Positions 7,673 through 15,114 of a stretch of 43,484 bases of DNA are shown piece after piece. Made by a program: the position numbers and the translations under genes. Origin of the DNA: CAZIHO01 sp964538875 (GTDB taxonomy: Bacteria; Pseudomonadota; Gammaproteobacteria; Chromatiales; Chromatiaceae); NCBI GenBank assembly GCA_964538875.1, contig CAZIHO010000014.1, positions 1 to 43,484 of the forward strand. The letters are read 5' to 3'. The notes beneath the pieces are model-generated. The model was not told where the DNA came from. It was given only the letters and a program-made list of their open reading frames with translations, and ran no database searches. Position 1 is the first letter of the stretch, and each line of letters starts with the position of its first letter.

Positions 7673-7695
7673 AGAACAACTAAGTAAGTTGTACT
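7673..7695. promoter_or_regulatory. Palindrome in the divergent nrtR / SPFH region, candidate NrtR operator
   Basis: AGAACAACT (7673-7681) and AGTTGTACT (7687-7695) are inverted arms with 8 of 9 positions matching and a 5-base spacer; the inner six pairs are perfect. It sits in an AT-rich stretch, 25 bases from the SPFH start and 53 from nrtR. NrtR regulators bind ~20-bp palindromes in the promoters of NAD-metabolism genes, usually including their own neighbourhood. Assignment to this NrtR is inference. Confidence 0.6.
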
Positions 7696-7747
7696 GTAGA
7701 ACTAGTGCGCTACCCTGTCAACCCAACTTGCAACCCAGGTGTCTCCC

Positions 7748-8470
7748 ATGCCAGCCCCAGCCCCGTCCCTGGACTTTCCCCGCCCCCTCACCAGCGTGGA
7801 CCTGGTTATCTTCACCGCCCGGGACGGCTGTCTACAGGTGCTGCTGGTGCAGCGGCCCCAGGGTCCAGACGAACCTTTTCCGGGGCTTTGGGCCTTGCCG
7901 GGTGGTTTTGTCAACCTGGATCAGGACGCCAGCCTGGAGGACTGCGCACGGCGCAAACTGGCGGAAAAGACCGGCCTGACCGCGCCCTATCTGGAACAAC
8001 TCGGCAGTTGGGGCAACCGGGACCGGGACCCCCGGGGCTGGTCCGCGACCCATGTCTATTTCGCCCTGTTGCCCCTGGCTGGCCTGCAACCGCGCAAAGG
8101 CGCCAACGCGGCGGACGTGGCCTGGCACCCGGTCCAGGGGGAGGGGGTAGAGCAAGAGTTGGCGTTTGACCACGGCCCGATCCTGGCCACAGCCCTGGCG
8201 CGGCTGCGGGGCAAGGCGGAATACACCTCCCTGCCGGTGTACCTGCTGCCCGAGGAATTCACCCTGCCAGAACTGCAACAGGCCTATGAAATCGTGCTGG
8301 GCCGGCCAGTGGACAAAAGTGGCTTCCGCACCCGGGTGCTGGCGGCGGAACTGGTCCTGCCCATCGACAAACAGCGGGGGGGTGGTTACCGGCCCGCCCA
8401 GCTCTACCGGCTCCAGGCGCCGGGGGAACTGGTGGTGTTTCCCCGTACCTTTAGCCCAAGGGATAAGTAA
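7748..8470 (+). CDS. nrtR: NrtR-type Nudix transcriptional regulator
   Basis: 240 residues; the ATG at 7748 is preferred to the in-frame GTG at 7739. The N-terminal Nudix domain (~10-150) starts with TSVDLVIFTARDGCLQVLLVQRP and has a Nudix box at 52-77. Its catalytic REuxEE is changed to R69-K70-L-A-E73-K74, so hydrolysis is doubtful and ligand sensing likely, as known for NrtR proteins (ADP-ribose or related NAD metabolites). The C-terminal part (~155-235: KAEYTSLPVYLLPEEFTLPELQQAYEIV, then RTRVLAAELV) is the winged-helix DNA-binding domain. It is divergent from an NAD-kinase-like operon with a palindrome between, the standard layout for a local regulator. Its final 39 bases recur at 8757-8795. 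Confidence 0.85.
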   Translation: MPAPAPSLDFPRPLTSVDLVIFTARDGCLQVLLVQRPQGPDEPFPGLWALPGGFVNLDQDASLEDCARRKLAEKTGLTAPYLEQLGSWGNRDRDPRGWSATHVYFALLPLAGLQPRKGANAADVAWHPVQGEGVEQELAFDHGPILATALARLRGKAEYTSLPVYLLPEEFTLPELQQAYEIVLGRPVDKSGFRTRVLAAELVLPIDKQRGGGYRPAQLYRLQAPGELVVFPRTFSPRDK

Positions 8471-8490
8471 GTTGGCCAGACTGGGCCAAC
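8471..8490 (+). terminator. Hairpin immediately after nrtR
   Basis: GTTGGCC (8471-8477) and GGCCAAC (8484-8490) form a perfect 7-bp stem with a 6-base loop, starting directly after the nrtR stop codon. No T-run follows, so it may terminate only weakly or just protect the 3' end. Confidence 0.4.
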
Positions 8491-8571
8491 GGATCGTCCC
8501 CAACCAATTCCTGGCCCTTGATCAGTTTGGCATCACCTCGGCGGCGAGCGACGGCGGACCCGTGGGGACAA

Positions 8572-8634
8572 CCCCAGGTCACCAGCCAATACGACGCCAA
8601 CGGCCGGGTGCAACAGCAAACCAAGAAGTATTTG
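8572..8634 (+). pseudogene. Possible remnant of an Rhs/YD-repeat coding sequence
   Basis: In one frame these bases read as QVTSQYDANGRVQQQTKKY, which matches the YD-repeat signature (YDaxGR) of Rhs/YD proteins. The frame has no proper start and runs straight into the palindromic repeats at 8647, so if real it is a short orphaned fragment. A ~20-residue match can arise by chance. Confidence 0.25.
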
Positions 8635-8646
8635 AATAGTTGCACA

Positions 8647-8712
8647 CTCTCGGAGGGTGGGAGCCAGAAAGAACACCCCCATGGTAGGGTGCGCATTGCG
8701 CACCATTCATCC
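8647..8712 (+). repeat. REP-like palindromic element B1 (66-bp direct repeat, copy 1)
   Basis: This 66-bp stretch is identical to 8826-8891. Its core GGTGCGCATTGCGCACC (8688-8704) is a perfect 7-bp inverted repeat, extended by ATGGT/ACCAT. Read on this strand it has the form GGTAGGGT-R-CGCAnnGCG-Y-ACC. Confidence 0.9.
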
Positions 8713-8721
8713 TAATCAAGC

Positions 8722-8757
8722 GCCAGGAAGAGGTACGCGGTGCGTACCCTACCTGGC
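8722..8757 (-). repeat. REP-like palindromic element A1
   Basis: A 36-bp nested palindrome: outer arms GCCAGG/CCTGGC and inner GGTACGC/GCGTACC around GGT. On the minus strand it reads GGTAGGGTACGCACCGCG, the same family as element B1 in opposite orientation, with an A-T pair replacing a G-C pair in the stem. Confidence 0.9.
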
Positions 8758-8795
8758 TGGTGGTGTTTCCCCGTACCTTTAGCCCAAGGGATAAG
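8757..8795 (+). repeat. Duplicate of the last 39 bp of the nrtR coding region
   Basis: Identical to 8429-8467, which encodes the end of NrtR (LVVFPRTFSPRDK) up to the base before its stop codon. This copy sits between palindromes A1 and A2 and has no reading frame of its own. Confidence 0.9.
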
Positions 8796-8826
8796 GAAGA
8801 GGTACGCGGTGCGTACCCTACCTGGC
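8795..8826 (-). repeat. REP-like palindromic element A2 (one outer arm lost)
   Basis: Same inner palindrome as A1 (8801-8817) and the right arm CCTGGC. The left outer arm GCCAGG is replaced by the joint with the duplicated nrtR tail, which marks a recombination or insertion boundary. Confidence 0.85.
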
Positions 8827-8891
8827 TCTCGGAGGGTGGGAGCCAGAAAGAACACCCCCATGGTAGGGTGCGCATTGCGCACCATTCATCC
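8826..8891 (+). repeat. REP-like palindromic element B2 (66-bp direct repeat, copy 2)
   Basis: Identical over 66 bp to element B1 (8647-8712). It abuts A2 directly, so A2 and B2 form an inverted pair like the paired REPs of bacterial interspersed mosaic elements. Confidence 0.9.
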
Positions 8892-8952
8892 CGCGAGACA
8901 AAACCCACCGGGCAGCCGCCGCATTTCCATTCCAATCATCGGCTAATCACGC

Positions 8953-8988
8953 GCCAGGAAGAGGTACGCGGTGCGTACCCTACCTGGC
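8953..8988 (-). repeat. REP-like palindromic element A3
   Basis: Complete 36-bp copy identical to A1. The identity extends left to about 8943 (CTAATCA-x-GCGCCAGG, one mismatch), giving a 47-bp repeat. The stretch 8892-8942 between B2 and A3 and the stretch 8989-9084 show no further structure or credible gene. Confidence 0.9.
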
Positions 8989-9084
8989 TGAGGTAATCAC
9001 CAGAGTGACGGTGCTGGTGGAATCAGCGGCCTTTTACTGCCGCACCCGTCCCGCCCAAGCCTGGGTGAACGCCGTGCTAGTCAC

Positions 9085-12000
9085 TCAGCCGCTCAACTTC
9101 GGGCGGCTCAGCCAGGTCAGCAGGGTGTCGAACAGCTTGTCCGGGTCCACCGGTTTGGCAATATGGTCGTTCAAGCCGGCCGCAAAACAACGCTCCCGGT
9201 CTTCGGCAAAGGCATTGGCGGTCATCGCAATGATCGGGGTGTGCTGGCGGTCCGGCAGGGTGCGAATGATGCGTGCGGCACGCAATCCGTCCATGGCGGG
9301 CATTTCCATATCCATGAGAATCAATTGATAGGCCGTGGCGTGCGCCAACTCCACCGCCTGCAATCCATTTTCGGCCAGGTCGACGGAAAACCCCAATTCT
9401 TCCAGCAAGTCCCGGGATATTTCCTGGGTGATTGCATCATCCTCAGCCAGAAGCACCCGCGTACCCTGATATTGCGTTTTTAGTACAGTTTCTGATGAGG
9501 GCTTGGACTGCTGCGGGCCGGCGTCCGGCTGGTTCTCCGCTTTTTTGAGGGGGACGAGGAACCAGAACCGGCTACCGAAGCCTAGCCGGCTTTCTACCCC
9601 GACCGCACCGCCCATCAATTCGGCTAGCCGTTTCGAGATGGCCAGTCCGAGACCGGTTCCACCGAAGGTGCGGGTCATGGATTGATCCGCCTGTTCAAAG
9701 GCGATGAATAGGCGTTTCTGGTCCTGGGGGGAAATTCCGATGCCGGTATCCTCGATGTCAAAACGCACCCGGACCTGCTCCCGAGTCTCCTCCGTCAGCC
9801 GGACGTGGACCTTGACCGAGCCGGATACGGTGAACTTGATGGCGTTGGCAGTGAAATTCAGCAGGATCTGCCCGATGCGTAACGCGTCACCGAGCAGGGG
9901 GAGTCGCGCCGGTCTGGAAGCGATCTCAATACCAAATGCCAACCCTTTATCGAGGGCCTGCTGTTCAGTGAGGATGGCCAGGTGCGAGAGCACTTCGCCG
10001 AGGACGAAGGGTTGTTCGTCCAGTGACAGCCGATCGGCTTCGATTTTAGAAATATCTAGGATGTCGTTGATGATGCTAAGGAGCTTTTTGGCCGATTGCA
10101 TGACCTTGCCGAGTTGATCGAGGACCTTATCGTCGGTGATCCGGCGGCGGGCCAGATCGGTCATACCCAATATACCGTTCATAGGTGTTCGCAATTCATG
10201 GCTCATATTGGCCAGAAAAGCGCTCTTAGCGCGGTTGGCGCTTTCAGCGGCTTCCTTGGCGATGGACAAGGCGGCGGTGCGCTCGCTGACCAGAGCCTCC
10301 AAGTGATGGCGGTGTTGTTGCAATTCGGCATCGATGCGCTTGCGCTCGGTGATGTCTCTCGCGGAGCCGACGGTGCCGATGATGTCACCCCGCTCATTAA
10401 TGAACGGCGCCTTGTGCACATCGAGATAAACTCGGCATCCCTTGAGATTGCCGAATTCCTCGAATACCGATGGTGTGCCGCGAGTCAAGGTGATGGTATC
10501 GCTGTCGTCACACTGTTCGCCAAAGGTGTGCCATTGGGGATTAGCGGGATGGCGGGCACGTTCCCGTTGCGCGAAGTAGGCGTCGTTCTTGCCGATCGGT
10601 TCATCGGTGTCGGCCGCATTCAAGAATTGGCTACAGAGCGCCTGATTAGCGAACAAGTAGCGTTTTTCCAGATCCTTGGCCCAGATCATGTCCGGCACGT
10701 TGTCGCACATCAGGCGTAGCAGGGAGGCTAGATTGCGGGAATGTGCCTCGCTGGTCCGGATGGCGGCCTCGCTCTGCTTGCGGGCCGTGATGTTCATCGA
10801 GGTCCCCAGGGCGTGGATGGCCTGACCGTTGGCTCCCCGCTGGATCACGCGGCCCTTGGTGTGAATCCAGTGCGGTTCGCCCGAGGAGTCGACCACGCGG
10901 TACTCCAGGTCAAAGTCCGGGGCGTCCAGCTCAATAGCCTGGGCGACGCTAACCTGAAATGCGGTCTGGTCCTCAGGATGAACTTGCTCTATCCAGCCTT
11001 GAAGGGTTTCAAAAGAAAAATCCGCTGCCAGGCCAAGGGCAGGGATCCGGTTTCGGTCGACCATCAGCCGCCCGGTCACCAGGTCCAGTTCCCAAGTGAC
11101 CAGTTGGGACACTTCCACCGCCATACTCAAATGGTATTCGGCGCGCCTGCGGCTGGTGATGTCCTCGTAAATACCTAATACCCCAATTACCCGCTGGTCC
11201 CGGTCCCGTAAGGGCACTTTAGAGGTGCTGAGCCAAATCTGCTGGCCGCTGGGGGTGGTCTGGGGTTCTTCATACCTGAGCTTAGGGACACCCGATTCCA
11301 TGATGGCCCGGTCGTCGGCGCGGTACATCTCGGCCTGCTCGGCCCATGACAGGGCATAGTCATCTTGGCCGAGCAGATCGCTGACCGAAGACTTGCCGGC
11401 ATCCTTGGCAAAGGCCGGGTTGCAGCCGAGATAGCGTAAATCCCGATCTTTCCAGAACACCCGCACCGGCGTTGTGTCGATGATGGTTTGCAACAGGTTG
11501 CGGGACTCGATCAAAGCGGATTCGGAGCGCTTGCGTTCGGTGATATCGGACCAGGTGGCCAGTATCAATGTTTGGCCATGGACCTGGAGGGATCTGAAGG
11601 TTGCCAGCACATCCCGCAGGGAAGCATCCTTGTGGCGATACCGGGTCTCGATATTTCGCAAACTCGCGCCGATGGTGGCCGGTAAGCGCTGGAGCAGCCG
11701 ATCAAGATACGGATCAACCAGTAGGTCCGGCATCCGGAGTTGGGCAAAGCCGTCGCGGCCATATCCCAGACCCGCGCAGGCCGCTTCATTGAATTCCACG
11801 TACCCAAGGGTTTCCGGATCGATCAAGGCGATCGCATCACTGGCCTGGGTGACGATGGTGCGGAAGAGTTCCTCCCGCTCGGTAAGCTCAACCTGGATCC
11901 GCGCCTGGGTGGTGATGTCCTTAAAGCACCAGATCCTCCCCTGCTCATCGCCGGACGACCAAGCGCGTGTGTATCGCGAAAAAACACGGCCATCCTTGAA

Positions 12001-12570
12001 GCGTAGAGTATCGTTAGATTCCTCCTCGCTATGGTACAGGCGTTCTACCTGGGATAAAAATTCGACCGGGTCATTCAACTGATCCAGTACATGAGCCAGC
12101 AGCGTTTTGTCATCACCGCTGTCAGCCAGCTCTGGGGGGACGCGCCAAAGTTCGTGAAAACGGGGATTGGCGGAAAGGATCTTGCCTTCCCGGGAAACCA
12201 TCAAAATGCCTTCGTCGGTAGCTTCCAGGGCCAGTTTGAAGTGGGTCGCGACCCGGTCCAGGGTGTTCTCTAAGACGATTTGTTCTTGTCGCGCCAGGGC
12301 TTCAAGCAGGTGGTTCAGGAGCATCAGGCTGGGCGGAGCCACCAAAGCCGCAGTCACCATGCCGGTGATTAAATAGTCGGCCGTAACCTCCCCATGCAGC
12401 AGCAGATCCATGATGGAAACGATCAGTACCGCAACCACCACGGTAATCAGGCTAACGATCGCGAATAGTCGCCAGCCGATGAGACGCCGCAGTACGGAAA
12501 CCAGCGCACTATCCCCAGTAGATATTCCTTTTGGGGTTTTGTCATCCATATGAGGGATGGGGTTTGCCAT
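9085..12570 (-). CDS. Membrane-anchored hybrid sensor histidine kinase with five PAS-type domains and a receiver
   Basis: 1161 residues. Two N-terminal membrane helices (~32-56 and 66-88) are followed by PAS-type sensor domains at roughly 108-225, 235-345, 358-475, 480-595 and 615-745, most ending in the 'G..DITErk' PAC signature. HisKA follows with ANMSHELRTPMNG (phospho-acceptor His791), then the HATPase with DTGIGIS and FGGTGLGLAIS, and a C-terminal receiver (~1035-1155) with phospho-acceptor Asp1087 in LILMDMEMPAMDG and Lys in IAKPVD. No HPt domain is fused and no response regulator is adjacent, so the phosphorelay partner lies elsewhere. The start lacks a good ribosome site; the Met at residue 8 is an alternative. 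Signals are unknown; PAS domains often sense redox state, oxygen or small ligands. It is divergent from a cytochrome b561 gene, which hints at a redox link but does not show one. Confidence 0.92.
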   Translation of the reverse strand: MANPIPHMDDKTPKGISTGDSALVSVLRRLIGWRLFAIVSLITVVVAVLIVSIMDLLLHGEVTADYLITGMVTAALVAPPSLMLLNHLLEALARQEQIVLENTLDRVATHFKLALEATDEGILMVSREGKILSANPRFHELWRVPPELADSGDDKTLLAHVLDQLNDPVEFLSQVERLYHSEEESNDTLRFKDGRVFSRYTRAWSSGDEQGRIWCFKDITTQARIQVELTEREELFRTIVTQASDAIALIDPETLGYVEFNEAACAGLGYGRDGFAQLRMPDLLVDPYLDRLLQRLPATIGASLRNIETRYRHKDASLRDVLATFRSLQVHGQTLILATWSDITERKRSESALIESRNLLQTIIDTTPVRVFWKDRDLRYLGCNPAFAKDAGKSSVSDLLGQDDYALSWAEQAEMYRADDRAIMESGVPKLRYEEPQTTPSGQQIWLSTSKVPLRDRDQRVIGVLGIYEDITSRRRAEYHLSMAVEVSQLVTWELDLVTGRLMVDRNRIPALGLAADFSFETLQGWIEQVHPEDQTAFQVSVAQAIELDAPDFDLEYRVVDSSGEPHWIHTKGRVIQRGANGQAIHALGTSMNITARKQSEAAIRTSEAHSRNLASLLRLMCDNVPDMIWAKDLEKRYLFANQALCSQFLNAADTDEPIGKNDAYFAQRERARHPANPQWHTFGEQCDDSDTITLTRGTPSVFEEFGNLKGCRVYLDVHKAPFINERGDIIGTVGSARDITERKRIDAELQQHRHHLEALVSERTAALSIAKEAAESANRAKSAFLANMSHELRTPMNGILGMTDLARRRITDDKVLDQLGKVMQSAKKLLSIINDILDISKIEADRLSLDEQPFVLGEVLSHLAILTEQQALDKGLAFGIEIASRPARLPLLGDALRIGQILLNFTANAIKFTVSGSVKVHVRLTEETREQVRVRFDIEDTGIGISPQDQKRLFIAFEQADQSMTRTFGGTGLGLAISKRLAELMGGAVGVESRLGFGSRFWFLVPLKKAENQPDAGPQQSKPSSETVLKTQYQGTRVLLAEDDAITQEISRDLLEELGFSVDLAENGLQAVELAHATAYQLILMDMEMPAMDGLRAARIIRTLPDRQHTPIIAMTANAFAEDRERCFAAGLNDHIAKPVDPDKLFDTLLTWLSRPKLSG

Positions 12571-12697
12571 TGGTGACGGCCACGGCTAGCGATAAGTAGC
12601 AGGTATTCCATGGGCGGCTGCGACCGCTCATACCGCGGACTTGGATCGGTGATCGATCGCCACTGACCATGGAAAAGTCTATCGGTAGTCACCTCCA

Positions 12698-12715
12698 GTT
12701 ACCACCTTGGGTAAC
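12698..12715. promoter_or_regulatory. Perfect inverted repeat GTTACC-N6-GGTAAC, candidate operator
   Basis: An 18-bp perfect dyad in the 236-base divergent region between the hybrid kinase and cytochrome b561 genes. It is 128 bases from the kinase start and 92 from the cytochrome start. Note the same GGTAAx/xTTACC type arms at 4748-4774. The cognate regulator is unknown. Confidence 0.4.
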
Positions 12716-12726
12716 ATAGCCGGACA

Positions 12727-12740
12727 TTGATTCAGATCAC
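12727..12740 (+). promoter_or_regulatory. FNR/Anr-type box upstream of cytochrome b561
   Basis: TTGATTCAGATCAC matches the FNR consensus TTGAT-N4-ATCAA at 9 of 10 defined positions, only the last base differing. It is centred about 73 bases before the cytochrome b561 ATG. A class II FNR promoter would then start near 12775, but the expected -10 region is not a good match. Oxygen-responsive control of an electron-transfer operon fits biologically. Confidence 0.5.
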
Positions 12741-12806
12741 CGCCTTGCTTGGCGGGTTGTCACCAACCAAAACCGGCCGGCGCTCGCTGCGGCCCGGGGA
12801 GCATCC

Positions 12807-13442
12807 ATGGCATTCCAGAACAGTCCCAGCGCCTACGGTAGCGGGACCCGCTTGTTCCATTGGGCGGTGGCGGCCCTGGTGCTGTTCCAATTCGGCAGCA
12901 TCGTCCTGTTCCGGGTACTGGAGGAGGGGGGACGGGACTCGGCCTGGACGCTGTTGAACGGCCATAAGACCGCCGGTCTGCTGGTGTTGATCCTGACCAC
13001 GCTGCGGTATCTATGGCGACGGCTGAGCCCCTTGCCGGATTGGCCGGTCCAGTTCGACGCCTGGGACAAGCACCTGACCCATGTGGTGGAGCGGGGGCTG
13101 TACCTGGCCATGTTCGGGATGTCCCTGAGCGGCATCGGCGTGGAACTGGCGGCCGGTCATTACGTGCCCTTTTTCGACCTGTTCCACCTGGACGCCCGGG
13201 CCGGCATCCTGCACGCGGGCGCCGCTTCCCAGGCGGTGGACATCAAGGCGGCGCGGGCCGCGCTCATGATTCCCTGGCTACGGGATACCCTGGTGGGTCT
13301 GCACGTGTTGGGCGCTTTCGCCACCCTGGTGCTGCTGGCGGCGCACCTGGCCCACATCATCCGCCACCAGGTGGGTTTGCGGAATGGTCTGCTGCTGCGG
13401 ATGCTCAAGGGTTCCGCTGGGGAAGGGGGCAGCACGCCCTAG
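12807..13442 (+). CDS. Cytochrome b561-family di-heme membrane protein
   Basis: 211 residues. Four membrane helices carry the expected heme-ligand histidines: His18 (RLFHW), His53 (NGHK), His166 (LVGLHVLG) and His180 (AAHLAHIIRH). This is the prokaryotic b561 (CybB-like) pattern, in which two b hemes pass electrons between the quinone pool and a partner across the inner membrane. A longer than usual loop (~115-160) lies between helices 3 and 4. No strong Shine-Dalgarno (GGGGAG only) precedes the ATG. It lies 58 bases upstream of a Rieske/FMN fusion gene on the same strand, so the two are probably co-transcribed and the cytochrome may be its electron donor or acceptor. An FNR-like box lies upstream. 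Confidence 0.85.
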   Translation: MAFQNSPSAYGSGTRLFHWAVAALVLFQFGSIVLFRVLEEGGRDSAWTLLNGHKTAGLLVLILTTLRYLWRRLSPLPDWPVQFDAWDKHLTHVVERGLYLAMFGMSLSGIGVELAAGHYVPFFDLFHLDARAGILHAGAASQAVDIKAARAALMIPWLRDTLVGLHVLGAFATLVLLAAHLAHIIRHQVGLRNGLLLRMLKGSAGEGGSTP

Positions 13443-13500
13443 CCGGAGCCGGCTTGCCGGACCTGATTGGACTTAACTAGATAACTCGTGGAGGAGTCGG

Positions 13501-15114
13501 ATGAACAAGGTCGTCGTGGCCCGTTGGTCCAGCTTGGCGGACCGGATTCCCACTGCGGCGCTGGTCGCGGACCTGGACCTGGTGGTGGTGCGCATGGACG
13601 ATTCGGTCAGCGTCCTGTATGGCCGTTGCCTGCACCGGGGCGCGCTGCTGGCGGATGGCTACGTGCGGGGCGACGACCTGATCTGCGGCTTGCACCACTG
13701 GGATTACCGGGTCGAGTCCGGCGTCAGCGCCTACAACAATAAGGAAGCCTTGCCCCGCTTCTCGGCCTGGGTGGAGGACGACCAGGTGCTGGTGGACGAG
13801 GACGAGATCCGCGCCTGGGTGTTGGCCCATCCCCAGCCCTACGACCGCAACGCCTACCAAGGTGCCTACGCGGATCCCCACGGCACGCCGGACGAGCCGT
13901 TTGTGCGGCACATCCAGGAATTGGCCGCCCACGGGCTCAAGCGGGTCGGCGAACACGGCCCGGTGTCGGCCATGGGGGTGGCGCGGCGGAATCTGCCCAG
14001 TTGGGACGACATCCAGATTCTGACCGGCCAATTCGCCCGCTTGCCCCTGTTGGAAACCGAGCCGGTGGACACCGAATTGGTCATCGGCCCCAACGCCAAG
14101 CGGCCGCTGCGGTTGAAGATTCCCCTGCTGGTCAGTGACATGAGCTACGGCTCCCTGTCCGAGGAAGCCAAGGTGGCGATGGCCTTGGGCGCGGAAGGGG
14201 CCGGCACCGGCATCTGTTCCGGCGAGGGCGGCATGTTGCCGGAGGAGCAGGCTTCTAACAGCCGTTATTTCTATGAACTCGCCAGCGCCCAGTTCGGCTG
14301 GAGCCTGGACAAGGCGCGTCTGGCCCAGGCGTTTCATTTCAAGGGCGGGCAGGGCGCCAAGACCGGCACCGGCGGGCATCTGCCGGGCATCAAGGTCAGC
14401 GAAAAAATCGCAGCGGTGCGGGGTTTGCAACCGGGCCAGTCCGCCATCAGCCCGCCCCGTTTCACCAACCTGCACAGTATCGCGGATTTTCGCCGGGTCG
14501 CCGACCAGGTGCGGGATGTCAGCGGGGGAATTCCCATCGGCTTCAAGCTGTCCGCCCAGCACATCGAGCAGGACCTGGACTTTGCACTTGCCGCCAGCGC
14601 CGACTACATCATCCTGGATGGCCGGGGCGGCTCCACCGGCGCGGCGCCCGATCTGTTCAAAGAGCATATTTCCGTTCCGACCCTGGCGGCCCTGGCCCGC
14701 GCCCGCCGCCACCTGGACGCCCGGGGCCGGTCTGATGTAACTCTCATCATCACCGGCGGTCTGCGGGTGGCGGCGGATTTCGTCAAGGCGCTGGCGTTGG
14801 GTGCCGACGGTGTGGCCCTGGCCAACAGCGCCCTCCAGGCCATTGGCTGCCTGGGAATGCGGGCTTGTCACACCAACCATTGCCCGGTGGGCATCGCCAC
14901 CCAGCAGCAAAAGTTGCGGGACCGGCTGCCGGTGCGGGCCGCCGCCCAACGGCTGACCAATTACCTGGAAGCCAGCACCACCCTCATGTGCGTGCTGGCG
15001 CGGGCCTGCGGCCACCATCGGCTGGCGGGCTTGGCGCTGGAGGACCTCACCACCTGGAAGCGGGATCTGGCCTACCTGACCGGCATTGCCTACGCCGGCG
15101 TGGTGCCTCTCTGA
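13501..15114 (+). CDS. Rieske [2Fe-2S] domain fused to a glutamate synthase-type FMN/[3Fe-4S] domain
   Basis: 537 residues. The N-terminal Rieske domain (~1-105) has C43-L-H45 and C62-x2-H65. The rest is the glutamate-synthase alpha-subunit FMN domain: VSDMSYGSLSEEAKVAMALGA, GEGGMLPEE, KGGQGAKTGTGGHLPG and LDGRGGSTGAAP. It includes the 3Fe-4S ligands C450-x5-C456-x4-C461 (CLGMRACHTNHC). There is no N-terminal glutaminase domain and no C-terminal GXGXG domain, so ammonia could not be channelled from glutamine within this chain. No small GltD subunit is nearby. Related stand-alone proteins are annotated 'glutamate synthase-related' and their reaction is not well established. The Rieske centre presumably delivers electrons to the 3Fe-4S/FMN site, perhaps from the adjacent b561. 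The GTGGAGGAG ribosome site is strong. Confidence 0.85.
   Translation: MNKVVVARWSSLADRIPTAALVADLDLVVVRMDDSVSVLYGRCLHRGALLADGYVRGDDLICGLHHWDYRVESGVSAYNNKEALPRFSAWVEDDQVLVDEDEIRAWVLAHPQPYDRNAYQGAYADPHGTPDEPFVRHIQELAAHGLKRVGEHGPVSAMGVARRNLPSWDDIQILTGQFARLPLLETEPVDTELVIGPNAKRPLRLKIPLLVSDMSYGSLSEEAKVAMALGAEGAGTGICSGEGGMLPEEQASNSRYFYELASAQFGWSLDKARLAQAFHFKGGQGAKTGTGGHLPGIKVSEKIAAVRGLQPGQSAISPPRFTNLHSIADFRRVADQVRDVSGGIPIGFKLSAQHIEQDLDFALAASADYIILDGRGGSTGAAPDLFKEHISVPTLAALARARRHLDARGRSDVTLIITGGLRVAADFVKALALGADGVALANSALQAIGCLGMRACHTNHCPVGIATQQQKLRDRLPVRAAAQRLTNYLEASTTLMCVLARACGHHRLAGLALEDLTTWKRDLAYLTGIAYAGVVPL

Noticed and set aside
8721..8990. CRISPR array, because short repeats recur
   Set aside because: Repeats are palindromes in both orientations with irregular spacing, identical flanks and no unique equal-length spacers; no cas genes are in the window.
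8740..8996. Small open frames across the palindromic repeats (8740-8946, 8760-8996)
   Set aside because: They are built from the repeat units and the duplicated nrtR tail; no ribosome site or independent coding signal.
13501..15114. Calling the Rieske/FMN fusion a genuine glutamate synthase (gltB)
   Set aside because: Glutaminase and GXGXG domains and the small subunit are missing, so the gene symbol is not justified.
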